From: Gammaproteobacteria bacterium
GTDB lineage: Bacteria > Pseudomonadota > Gammaproteobacteria > Steroidobacterales > Rariloculaceae
Reading direction: 5' to 3'
Assembly: GCA_017577365.1 (NCBI GenBank)
Contig: PKRJ01000049.1
Coordinates: 1 to 28,638 of the forward strand
DNA: 28,638 nucleotides
Below are positions 21,986-28,638 of the stretch, one piece after another (position 1 is the first letter of the stretch; each line of letters opens with the position of its first letter). The notes beneath the pieces were generated by a model. The model had not been told where the DNA came from. It saw nothing but the letters and a program-made list of their open reading frames with translations, and did no database searches. The position numbers and the translations under genes were made by a program.

Positions 21986-24900
21986 ATGCGCCGAATCGAG
22001 AACCTGGATGAGCGCTATCGGCAAGAGAGTGGCACGCTGTTCATCACCGGGCTGCAGGCGATCGTTCGCCTGCTGCTGACGCAGCGCTACCTCGATCGGC
22101 GCGCCGGCCTGTCGACCGCCGGCTTCGTCTCCGGCTACCGCGGGTCGCCGCTCGGCGGGCTCGACCGTGAGCTGTGGCGGGCGCAGAAGTATCTCGATGC
22201 GGCCGATATCCGCTTCCAGCCGGGGCTGAACGAGGATCTCGCGGCGACGTCGATCTGGGGCTCGCAGCAGACGGGCCTCTTCCCCGGCGCGCGCTACGAC
22301 GGCGTGTTCGGGCTGTGGTACGGCAAAGGGCCCGGCGTCGACCGCTCCGGCGACGCGTTGAAGCACGGTAACGCTGCGGGCACGGCGAGGTACGGCGGCG
22401 TGCTCGTCGCGGCCGGCGACGACCACGTGTGCAAGTCGTCGTCGCTGCCGCACCAGAGCGAGTTCGCGTTCATCGACGCGATGATACCGGTGCTGAATCC
22501 ATCCGATATACAGGAGATCATCGATCTCGGGCTGCTCGGATTCGAGCTCTCGCGGTTCTCGGGCTGCTGGATCGGATTGAAGATCGCGCAGGAGATCGCC
22601 GACGCGACCGAGGTCGTGACGCTCGCACCGGACGAGCTCTCGATCGTTCGGCCGGAGATCGACATGCCGCCGGGCGGCCTCAACATTCGCTGGCCGGATT
22701 CGCCGAACGACCAGGAGACGCGGCTCAAGCGCTACAAGCTTCCGGCCGCGGTCGCGTTCGCGCGCGCGAACGGCCTGAACCGGTTCGTGATCGACCCGCC
22801 GCGGCCGCGCCTCGGCATCGTGACGACCGGCAAGGCCCATCTCGACGTGATGCAGGCCCTCGAGGACCTCGGCATCGACAGGCGCGCCGCTGCGGATCTC
22901 GGCATCCGGCTCTTGAAGATCGGCATGAGCTGGCCGCTCGAGCCCGAGATCGTGCGCGAGCTCGCGGGCAGCGTCGAGGAGATCCTCGTCGTCGAGGAGA
23001 AGCGCGCGCTCGTCGAGAGCCAGATCAAGGAGCTGCTCTACAACCTGCCGGCGTCGAGGCGGCCGCTGGTCGTCGGCAAGGAAGACGAGCGCGGCGCGCC
23101 GCTCTTGCCGTCCACCGGCGAGCTCCAGCCGGCCGCGATCGCGCGCGTGCTCGCGGCGCGCCTCGCGCGCTTCCATTCGAGCGCGCGCGTCGAGGAGCGG
23201 CTCCGCTTTCTCGACGAGCAGGACGCGTCGATCGCGTCGCTCGCGACCCAGGCACGGCGTTTGCCGCATTTTTGCTCGGGCTGCCCGCACAACACGTCCA
23301 CCGTCGTGCCCGACGGCAGCGTCGCGCTCGGCGGCATCGGCTGCCACTACATGGCGATGTGGATGGACCGCAGCACGGTCACGTTCACGCACATGGGCGG
23401 GGAGGGCGCGACGTGGATCGGGCTCGCTCCGTTCACGGACATGCCGCACGTCTTCCAGAACCTGGGCGACGGCACGTACGCGCACTCCGGGATCCTCGCG
23501 ATCCGCGCGGCCGTCGCGGCGGGCGTGAACATCACTTACAAGATCCTCTTCAACGACGCGGTCGCGATGACCGGCGGGCAGCCGGTCGAAGGCGGGCTCA
23601 CGGTCGCGAAGATCGCGCATCAGCTCGTCGCCGAAGGGGTCGACCCGGTGGTCGTCGTCACCGACGACGTCGGCCGTTACGCGAACGGCGGCGGGCTTCC
23701 GCGCGGCGTCGCGGTCTACGACCGGAAGCGGCTCGACCGCGTGCAGCGCGAGCTTCGCGAGCGCGGCGGCGTATCCGCGCTGATCTACGACCAGCCCTGC
23801 GCAGCGGAGCTGCACCGCAAGCGGAAGAGGGGACTCGCGCCGACGCCGTCGCGAGTGCTCGTGATCAACGAGCTGGTCTGCGAAGGCTGCGGCGACTGCA
23901 ACGTGCAGTCCAACTGTCTCTCGGTGATGCCATACGAGACGGACTTCGGCAGAAAGCGGCGCATCAACCAATCGTCGTGCAATCGCGACTTCAGCTGTCT
24001 GAAAGGCTTCTGCCCGAGCTTCGTGTCGCTCGACGGCGCGCGCCGCAATCCGCCGATGCCGCTCGCCGCCGAAACCGTGCCGAATCTGCCGGAGCCTACG
24101 CGCGCGCCGATCGCGCGTGCGTACAACATTCTGATCGCCGGTATCGGCGGCACCGGCGTCGTGACCGCGAGCGGGCTCCTCGGTCTTGCGGCGCATCTCG
24201 AGGGCAAGCATGTCCGCCAGCTCGACCAGACGGGGCTCGCGCAGCGTTTCGGCGCGGTCCTTTCGCACGTGCGTATCACCGCGGCGAAGGACGACGCGGC
24301 GACGCTGCGAATTCCGGCCGGGCAGGTCGATCTGCTGATCGGCGCGGATCTCGTCGTCGCCGGCGGACCGGAAGCGCTCGCATTGCTCTCTCCCGAGCGC
24401 TCGGCGGTGATCGTGAACACCCATCACGAGATGCCGCCGAGCTTCGTTCGCGACCCGGATTTTCGCGTGCCGGAAGAGCAGGTGCTCGACGCGCTCGCGC
24501 GCCGTAGTCGCGAGGGCGCGCTATCGACGCTCGACGCGACGCGGCTCGCGTCGGCGCTCTTGGGCGACAGCGTCGCGGCGAACGTCTTCATGCTCGGATT
24601 CGCGTTCCAGCGCGGCACGCTGCCGGTCGGCGGCGAGGCGCTCTACCGCGCGCTCGAGCTCTACGGCGTGAACGTCGAGCAGAACAAGCTCGCGTTCGAC
24701 TGGGGACGCTTCACGGCGCACGATCCCGCGGCCGTCGAAGCGCTCATTGCCGGCGACTCGCCGGCGACGCGGCCGAGCGCGACGCTCGCCGAGGCGATCG
24801 AAAGGCGCGTCGAGTTCCTCGTCGAGTATCAGGACCGCGCCTATGCGGACCGCTATCGTCGCCGCGTCGAGCGCATCGAGGCGCTCGAGCGGCGCGTTCG

Positions 24901-25459
24901 GCCCGGCAGCGGCGCGCTGACGGACGCCGTCGCCCGGGCCTATTTCAAGCTGCTCGCGTACAAGGACGAGTACGAGGTCGCGAGGCTCCACACGCGACCC
25001 GAGTTTCTCGCGGGCCTCAGGCGTAGTTTCGGCGAGGACTTCAAGCTCAGATTCCATCTTTCGCCGCCGCTCTTCGCGCGGATCGATCCCGATACCGGGC
25101 GGCCGAGGAAGTACGAGCTCGGCGGCTGGATGCTCGGGGTGCTCAAAGTCCTCGCGCGGCTGAAGCGTCTGCGGGGCACGCGCTTGGACCCGTTCGGCTA
25201 CTCGCGCGAGAGGCGCATGGAGCGCCGGCTGATTCGCGAGTACGAGGAATTTCTCGACGAGCTCGAGCGCGGGCTCGACGATTCGAGATTCGATCTCGCC
25301 GTCGAGATTGCATCGCTTCCGCAACAAGTGCGCGGCTTCGGACCGGTCAAGGAGCGAGCGGTGGCGCGCTACGACGAGGCGCGGCAAATGCTGCTCGCGC
25401 GCTTTCGCGGAGGGGCACGGGAAGGCGCCGCCGAGATACGGCGGGCGAGCGCCGCGTGA
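21986..25459 (+). CDS. Indolepyruvate:ferredoxin oxidoreductase, fused subunits
   Basis: 1157 aa. Enzymes of this family oxidatively decarboxylate aryl or branched-chain 2-oxoacids to acyl-CoA using thiamine diphosphate and reduce ferredoxin. The pyrimidine domain comes first (GFVSGYRGSPLGGLD, residues about 48-62). The TPP domain follows (CSGCPHNTS near 430, GDGTYAHSG near 493, FNDAVAMTGGQP near 522). Cysteines 632, 635, 638 and 644 (CEGCGDCNVQSNC), followed by SSCNRDFSCLKGFCP, form the iron-sulfur region. The gamma-type domain (IAGIGGTGVVTASG) starts near residue 716. The single-chain IorA-IorB arrangement plus a C-terminal extension is common in aerobic proteobacteria, where it may serve phenylalanine or tyrosine breakdown. 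The ATG at 21986 starts the conserved IENLDERY segment; longer in-frame starts add unrelated sequence. Confidence 0.92.
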   Translation: MRRIENLDERYRQESGTLFITGLQAIVRLLLTQRYLDRRAGLSTAGFVSGYRGSPLGGLDRELWRAQKYLDAADIRFQPGLNEDLAATSIWGSQQTGLFPGARYDGVFGLWYGKGPGVDRSGDALKHGNAAGTARYGGVLVAAGDDHVCKSSSLPHQSEFAFIDAMIPVLNPSDIQEIIDLGLLGFELSRFSGCWIGLKIAQEIADATEVVTLAPDELSIVRPEIDMPPGGLNIRWPDSPNDQETRLKRYKLPAAVAFARANGLNRFVIDPPRPRLGIVTTGKAHLDVMQALEDLGIDRRAAADLGIRLLKIGMSWPLEPEIVRELAGSVEEILVVEEKRALVESQIKELLYNLPASRRPLVVGKEDERGAPLLPSTGELQPAAIARVLAARLARFHSSARVEERLRFLDEQDASIASLATQARRLPHFCSGCPHNTSTVVPDGSVALGGIGCHYMAMWMDRSTVTFTHMGGEGATWIGLAPFTDMPHVFQNLGDGTYAHSGILAIRAAVAAGVNITYKILFNDAVAMTGGQPVEGGLTVAKIAHQLVAEGVDPVVVVTDDVGRYANGGGLPRGVAVYDRKRLDRVQRELRERGGVSALIYDQPCAAELHRKRKRGLAPTPSRVLVINELVCEGCGDCNVQSNCLSVMPYETDFGRKRRINQSSCNRDFSCLKGFCPSFVSLDGARRNPPMPLAAETVPNLPEPTRAPIARAYNILIAGIGGTGVVTASGLLGLAAHLEGKHVRQLDQTGLAQRFGAVLSHVRITAAKDDAATLRIPAGQVDLLIGADLVVAGGPEALALLSPERSAVIVNTHHEMPPSFVRDPDFRVPEEQVLDALARRSREGALSTLDATRLASALLGDSVAANVFMLGFAFQRGTLPVGGEALYRALELYGVNVEQNKLAFDWGRFTAHDPAAVEALIAGDSPATRPSATLAEAIERRVEFLVEYQDRAYADRYRRRVERIEALERRVRPGSGALTDAVARAYFKLLAYKDEYEVARLHTRPEFLAGLRRSFGEDFKLRFHLSPPLFARIDPDTGRPRKYELGGWMLGVLKVLARLKRLRGTRLDPFGYSRERRMERRLIREYEEFLDELERGLDDSRFDLAVEIASLPQQVRGFGPVKERAVARYDEARQMLLARFRGGAREGAAEIRRASAA

Positions 25460-25498
25460 GCCGGGCCGCTCGCGCCGGGTCGGCGAAGCCGTGCGACG

Positions 25499-25840
25499 TC
25501 AGCGGCGGCGGGCCGCCTCGGCGGCGGTCGCGCAGCGGATGCAGCGGTCCGCGAACGGGTGCACCTTGAGGCGCGCGAGCGGAATCTCCTGGCCGCAATC
25601 GACGCAGATTCCGTAGGTATTTTTCTCGATCTGATCGAGCGCCTTCGCGATCTTCGTGAGCTCCAGGCGAGTCTCGTTACCGAGCGCGTCGATGACCTCG
25701 GCGTTCTCGAGCTCTTGCGCCTGCTCCTGCGAGTCGGCGCTGCGTCCGGAGCGCAGGTTCTCCTTCAGTTTCTCGAGCCGAATCGACAGTTCCTTTTGCT
25801 TGGCCAAAAGAATTTCGCGAATCTCGGCATAAGGATCCAT
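25499..25840 (-). CDS. DksA/TraR-type zinc-finger protein
   Basis: 113 aa: a predicted coiled coil (about residues 5-72) followed by a four-cysteine zinc finger, Cys79/Cys82 (CVDC) and Cys100/Cys103 (CIRC), with IPLARLKVHP between. DksA-type proteins insert the coiled coil into the RNA polymerase secondary channel. The acidic DxxDxA tip motif of genuine DksA is not apparent (the centre reads EVIDALGNETRLE), so it is more like the shorter TraR/YbiI-type proteins and may not mimic ppGpp-dependent DksA. The ribosome site AAGGAG lies upstream of the ATG at 25840. The gene converges with the oxidoreductase (39-base gap) and diverges from the glycosyltransferase across a 233-base spacer in which I see no clear promoter. 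Confidence 0.88.
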   Translation of the reverse strand: MDPYAEIREILLAKQKELSIRLEKLKENLRSGRSADSQEQAQELENAEVIDALGNETRLELTKIAKALDQIEKNTYGICVDCGQEIPLARLKVHPFADRCIRCATAAEAARRR

Positions 25841-26073
25841 CGTCGGCGGTCTCCTTCGGCTGTCGTCCCTCACGCCCCGGCTGCACTCGGTCAAAGCGCG
25901 AGAGCATGGCGGCGTGACGGCATTCGGCGGCTGCTTGCGGTTCGCGTCTCGACCCGTCAGGATGCGACGGTATCCGCAGTCTTCGATGCCATGCTGGACC
26001 TCAAGCATAGCTCCTCCGGCGACGTTACCCAACCGGGCCCGCGCGTCGCACGGCGAGCCGTCGGGAAGCGGCA

Positions 26074-27174
26074 GTGCTGAAGGTCCCGACGGTGCTCGTC
26101 GTCACCGGCCGCAGCGACCGATCCGAGGCGAGCCTGCTCGTCGCGCTCCACCGCGCGGGTCTGTGCCTGACCGTTCTAGGACGCGCCGACTCGGCGTATA
26201 GGGAGCGCTTCGAGCACGCCGGCATCGACCACGTGCCGTTGATGCTGCTCGGCGGCCGGGATCGCTCCGGGATCGAGGTCATTCGATGGCACCTCGACGC
26301 ATTGCGGCCGGCGATTCTGCACCTCGTCGGCCGCGACGCGATCGCGAACGGTCTTCGCGCCGCGAAAGGCCGTAAGAGCAAGATCGTCTTGCAAAGGAGA
26401 GTCATTGGCGATGCCGCCGCGATCGGCTTCTTCGACTGGGCAGCCTTCGTTCGTCCGGGCGTCGACCGCGTCGTCTGCGGCGCGGAAACGGTTCGGCGGG
26501 CGATGCTCGAGCGCGGCTTCGGCCCGTTCAGGGTCCCGGCGGAAAAGCTCGTGACGATCTACGCGGGCCACGAGCTCGACTGGTACCGAGCGGAACCGCT
26601 CGATCTCGCCGTCGTCGGCGTGCCGGGCGACGCGTTCGTCGTCGCGGCGATCGCCGATTCGCGGCCGGAGCTCACGGTCGCGTGGCTCGCGCGCGCGGCG
26701 GAGCACCTTCCGGCCGGCTTGCCGATCCACTTTCTCTTGCTCGGACGCGGAGTGAGCCGACCCGCGACGTTGCGGCTCGTGCGTCGTTCCCCGTATCGCG
26801 ACCGCTTTCACGTTCTCGGGTTTCGCGAGGACGCCTCGAGGATTCTGGCGGCGAGCGACGCGATGGTGCGCCGCGCCGGCCGCGCGGAAGGCGTGCCGCG
26901 GTCTACGGTCGAGGCGATGGTCTACCGGACCGTTCCGATCGTCAGCCGAGACAGCGGCAGCGCGGAGCTGGTCGAGCACGAGCGCTCGGGGCTGGTCGTG
27001 CCGGGGGGCGACGGGCGAGCGCTCGCCGACGCGCTGCTGCGGCTCTATCGCGACCGCACCTTCTGCGCCGAGCTCGGACGGAACGCGCGCCGACGCATCG
27101 CGAGCGTCTTCACCGTCGAGAAATCCGCCGCGCAGGTCGAGCGGATGTACCGAGAGCTCATTTCCGGTCCTTGA
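26074..27174 (+). CDS. Glycosyltransferase, GT4/GT-B fold
   Basis: 366 aa starting with GTG. The N-terminal half is divergent (VLVVTGRSDRSEASLLVALHRAG, then a possible acceptor-binding domain with HLVGRDA). The C-terminal half is a typical GT4 donor-binding domain: FHVLGFREDASRILAASDAMV, then the EX7E motif as EGVPRSTVE and VSRDSGSAELVEHERSGLVVP. GRNARRR and the final helix (SAAQVERMYREL) are also family-typical. It probably transfers a nucleotide-activated sugar to a surface glycan or lipid, but sugar and acceptor are unknown. It is a lone glycosyltransferase without polysaccharide genes beside it. Its last 17 bases overlap the end of the convergent HTH-TPR gene. Confidence 0.85.
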   Translation: MLKVPTVLVVTGRSDRSEASLLVALHRAGLCLTVLGRADSAYRERFEHAGIDHVPLMLLGGRDRSGIEVIRWHLDALRPAILHLVGRDAIANGLRAAKGRKSKIVLQRRVIGDAAAIGFFDWAAFVRPGVDRVVCGAETVRRAMLERGFGPFRVPAEKLVTIYAGHELDWYRAEPLDLAVVGVPGDAFVVAAIADSRPELTVAWLARAAEHLPAGLPIHFLLLGRGVSRPATLRLVRRSPYRDRFHVLGFREDASRILAASDAMVRRAGRAEGVPRSTVEAMVYRTVPIVSRDSGSAELVEHERSGLVVPGGDGRALADALLRLYRDRTFCAELGRNARRRIASVFTVEKSAAQVERMYRELISGP

Positions 27175-27985
27175 GCCGCTTGAACGACGCGAGGTGACGC
27201 AGCGCCTCGCGGGTGTCGCCGCGCTGCTCGAGCAGCCGGGCGAGATTGAAGTGGGCTTCGGGCACAGGTGGATCGCATTCGAGCGCACGACGGTACTCGC
27301 TCATCGCGCCGTCGATATCGCCGACGTCCTCGAGGACGACGCCGAGGTTGAAGTGCGCGATGCCGTGCCCGGGCTCGAGCTCGAGCGCCTCGCGGTACAA
27401 CGCCTCGGCCTCGGCGAGGGCGCGAGCCGCATGACGCATCCGCCCGAGATTGATCCGCGAATCGACGTGACGCTTGTCGACGCGGAACGCGTTGCGGTAC
27501 GCGGCCTCGGCGTCGAGCGTCGCGCCGACGCTCTCGAGCGCGACGCCGAGCTCGAACCAGTCGTCGGCCGACTTCGCGAGCCGCGACGCGAGCGCGACCG
27601 AGCGGCGCTCGGCGAGCGAGACGCGCTCGGCGCGCGGCTCGCTGGAGAAGTCGAACAGCGTCTGCCCGGACTCGGGATTCCAAGTGGTATTGCTCGCGGT
27701 CACGAGCACTTCCCGGCCTTCGACACGCATCTTGATCGAGGACAGCGGCCGCCCGCCGAGCTGACGGCGGAGCGCGCGCATGACCCGCCAGACGCGGCGA
27801 GGGTGCTCGTGCCCGTTCAAGAGCCCCTGCGCCTGGCGCAGCATCACGATGTCCTGGAACGAGAAACGCAGTCGGCCGCGCTCGTCCCGAGCGGGCTCTG
27901 GAATGACGGAACGGGCGAGCGTGCGCACCCTCGCGGGGGCCACGCCGAGGAGCTCCGCGACTTCACGCGTCGAGTACGCCTTCAT
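27158..27985 (-). CDS. MerR-type HTH protein with C-terminal TPR domain
   Basis: 275 aa. The first 70 residues form a MerR-like winged helix-turn-helix (YSTREVAELLGVAPARVRTL, then a wing and FSFQDIVMLRQAQGLL). A linker of about 70 residues is followed by TPR units from about residue 140 (DDWFELGVALESVGATLDAE, AEALYREALELEPG, AHFNLGVVLEDVGDIDGAMS, AHFNLARLLEQRGDTREALR). MerR proteins normally end in a coiled coil and a small effector domain; a TPR array instead suggests control by a protein partner. The target is not readable. A TACAAT at 28029-28034 on the minus strand could be its -10 box. Its stop lies within the end of the glycosyltransferase gene. Confidence 0.88.
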   Translation of the reverse strand: MKAYSTREVAELLGVAPARVRTLARSVIPEPARDERGRLRFSFQDIVMLRQAQGLLNGHEHPRRVWRVMRALRRQLGGRPLSSIKMRVEGREVLVTASNTTWNPESGQTLFDFSSEPRAERVSLAERRSVALASRLAKSADDWFELGVALESVGATLDAEAAYRNAFRVDKRHVDSRINLGRMRHAARALAEAEALYREALELEPGHGIAHFNLGVVLEDVGDIDGAMSEYRRALECDPPVPEAHFNLARLLEQRGDTREALRHLASFKRLKDRK

Positions 27986-28028
27986 CGGCGAATGGTCCTT
28001 GGCCGGTCGGACCGATGGAGTGCCGGGG

Positions 28029-28034
28029 ATTGTA
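28029..28034 (-). promoter_or_regulatory. Candidate -10 box for the HTH-TPR gene
   Basis: On the minus strand the bases read TACAAT, close to the sigma-70 consensus, with about 43 bases to the ATG at 27985. The -35 position at a 17-base spacing is CCGCTG, not a good match, so this rests on the -10 alone. Confidence 0.3.
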
Positions 28035-28040
28035 GCGCAA

Positions 28041-28054
28041 CTGCGCGAGCGCAG
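28041..28054 (-). terminator. Small hairpin after the response regulator gene
   Basis: CTGCG and CGCAG form a 5-bp stem with a tetraloop (CTCG on the minus strand), just after the minus-strand response regulator stop. It is short and lacks a T-tract, so it is a weak terminator candidate. Confidence 0.25.
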
Positions 28055-28064
28055 CGGGGGAGCG

Positions 28065-28638
28065 TCAAGGATCGATCAGGCCGTGACGAATCGCGATCAG
28101 CGTGAGCTCGGACTGATTTACGACGCCGAGCTTCTGCTTCACGTTGTAAAGATGCGTCCCGACCGTCGACGTGGAAAGCTTCAGCTCCTCGGCGATGCGC
28201 TGGACGGTCGCGCCGCGCGCGAGCCGTAAGAAGACGTCGAATTCCCGCTCGGACAGCCGATCGAGCGGCGACCCGCCGCCCTCGATCTCGTCGAGCGCGA
28301 GCTTGCGCGCGACCTCGGCGTCGATGAAGCGCTTGCCGGCGGCGACGGCCGAGATGGCCTCGATCAGGGTCTCCGGCGCGCTGCGCTTCGACAGGAATCC
28401 GAGCGCGCCTTCGCGCAGCGCGCGGCGCGCGTGCATCGGATCGTCGTGCGCCGAGAGCGCGAGCACGCGTGCGCGATGGTCTTTGGCGCGGATTCTTTTC
28501 AGCGCCTCGAGCCCGCCCATTCCGGGCATCGCGATGTCGAGCAGCACGACGTCCGGACCGAGCTCGTCGTAGAGGCGGCAGGCTTTCTCGCCGGAATCCG
28601 CCTCGCCGATCACCGTCATTTCGCGGTGCGTCTGCAGC
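28065..28638 (-). CDS. NarL/FixJ-family response regulator (5' end outside the window)
   Basis: The visible 190 or so residues contain most of a receiver domain and a C-terminal LuxR-type HTH. The frame is open to the window edge: residues LQTHRE precede the first in-window Met, which is a normal internal position (before VIGEADSGEKA), so the start codon lies beyond 28638. The phosphoacceptor Asp is in VVLLDIAMPGMGG, the switch Thr/Ser is in LALSAHD, and the conserved Lys is in FLSKRSAPE. The HTH reads LSEREFDVFLRLARGATVQRIAEELKLSTSTVGTHL. The layout closely resembles GacA/UvrY, including YNVKQKLGVVNQSELTLIAIRHGLI at the end. Orthology to GacA is likely but not proved; no sensor kinase or uvrC is within view. 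Confidence 0.9.
   Translation of the reverse strand, partial: LQTHREMTVIGEADSGEKACRLYDELGPDVVLLDIAMPGMGGLEALKRIRAKDHRARVLALSAHDDPMHARRALREGALGFLSKRSAPETLIEAISAVAAGKRFIDAEVARKLALDEIEGGGSPLDRLSEREFDVFLRLARGATVQRIAEELKLSTSTVGTHLYNVKQKLGVVNQSELTLIAIRHGLIDP

Noticed and set aside
21872..24427. Long minus-strand open frame opposite the indolepyruvate oxidoreductase gene
   Set aside because: It is a low-complexity, charged shadow frame antisense to a gene with clear TPP and iron-sulfur motifs.
25841..26032. N-terminal extension of the DksA-like frame upstream of 25840
   Set aside because: The added residues show no similarity to the family, whereas the ATG at 25840 has an AAGGAG ribosome site and starts the expected coiled coil.
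27158..27985. MerR metal-resistance regulator
   Set aside because: The HTH is MerR-like, but no metal-binding cysteines are present and the C-terminal half is TPR.

Overview
The window is about 28.6 kb of very GC-rich, densely coding DNA from a single chromosome-like context. I infer a gammaproteobacterium, perhaps near the Steroidobacterales, Nevskiales or Xanthomonadales. The reasons are the long single-chain PurL, a HisN-type histidinol phosphatase, a ModF-like double ATPase, a MerC-domain protein, a fused indolepyruvate:ferredoxin oxidoreductase, a DksA/TraR-type zinc-finger protein and a GacA/UvrY-like response regulator. I see no phage, transposase, CRISPR, tRNA or rRNA. The genus assignment is only an inference.

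Layout. 1-4719: the 3' part of a metallo-beta-lactamase-fold hydrolase, then purL. 4720-5045: a non-coding gap with three consecutive perfect hairpins. 5046-14750: a tightly packed ten-gene operon, the centrepiece of the window. In order it encodes a thioredoxin-like secreted protein, a 213-aa secreted protein of unknown function, two large TPR proteins, a TPR lipoprotein, a 134-aa secreted protein of unknown function, one TolQ/ExbB-type channel protein, two TolR/ExbD-type proteins, and a TonB-like protein ending in an AgmX/PglI-type domain. 14820-15641: hisN. 15667-17842 (minus): a VTT/DedA-like membrane protein overlapping an atypical FAD-dependent pyridine nucleotide oxidoreductase. 18037-18894: a sirtuin. 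18895-19125: a non-coding spacer between convergent genes, dominated by a large nested inverted repeat. 19126-19887 (minus): a short-chain dehydrogenase. 20009-20395: a MerC-domain protein whose 3' end overlaps the convergent ModF-like ATPase (20352-21851, minus). 21986-25459: the fused indolepyruvate oxidoreductase. 25499-25840 (minus): a DksA/TraR-type protein. 26074-27174: a glycosyltransferase. 27158-27985 (minus): a MerR-type HTH fused to TPRs. 28065-28638 (minus): a response regulator that runs off the window.

How the genes work together. The ten-gene operon has the parts list of an ion-driven envelope motor: a 1:2 set of TolQ-like and TolR-like subunits as in the Myxococcus AglRQS motor, a periplasm-spanning AgmX/TonB-like force transducer, periplasmic and outer-membrane TPR partners, and a thiol-redox accessory. 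A related gene core is known outside myxobacteria, where its role is unclear. The most unusual detail here is that one of the two TolR-like proteins has Asn instead of the membrane Asp normally needed for proton transfer. The other genes look like ordinary, mostly unlinked housekeeping or stress functions, except for the flavoprotein that has lost its redox-disulfide motif and the REPIN/MITE-like inverted repeat.
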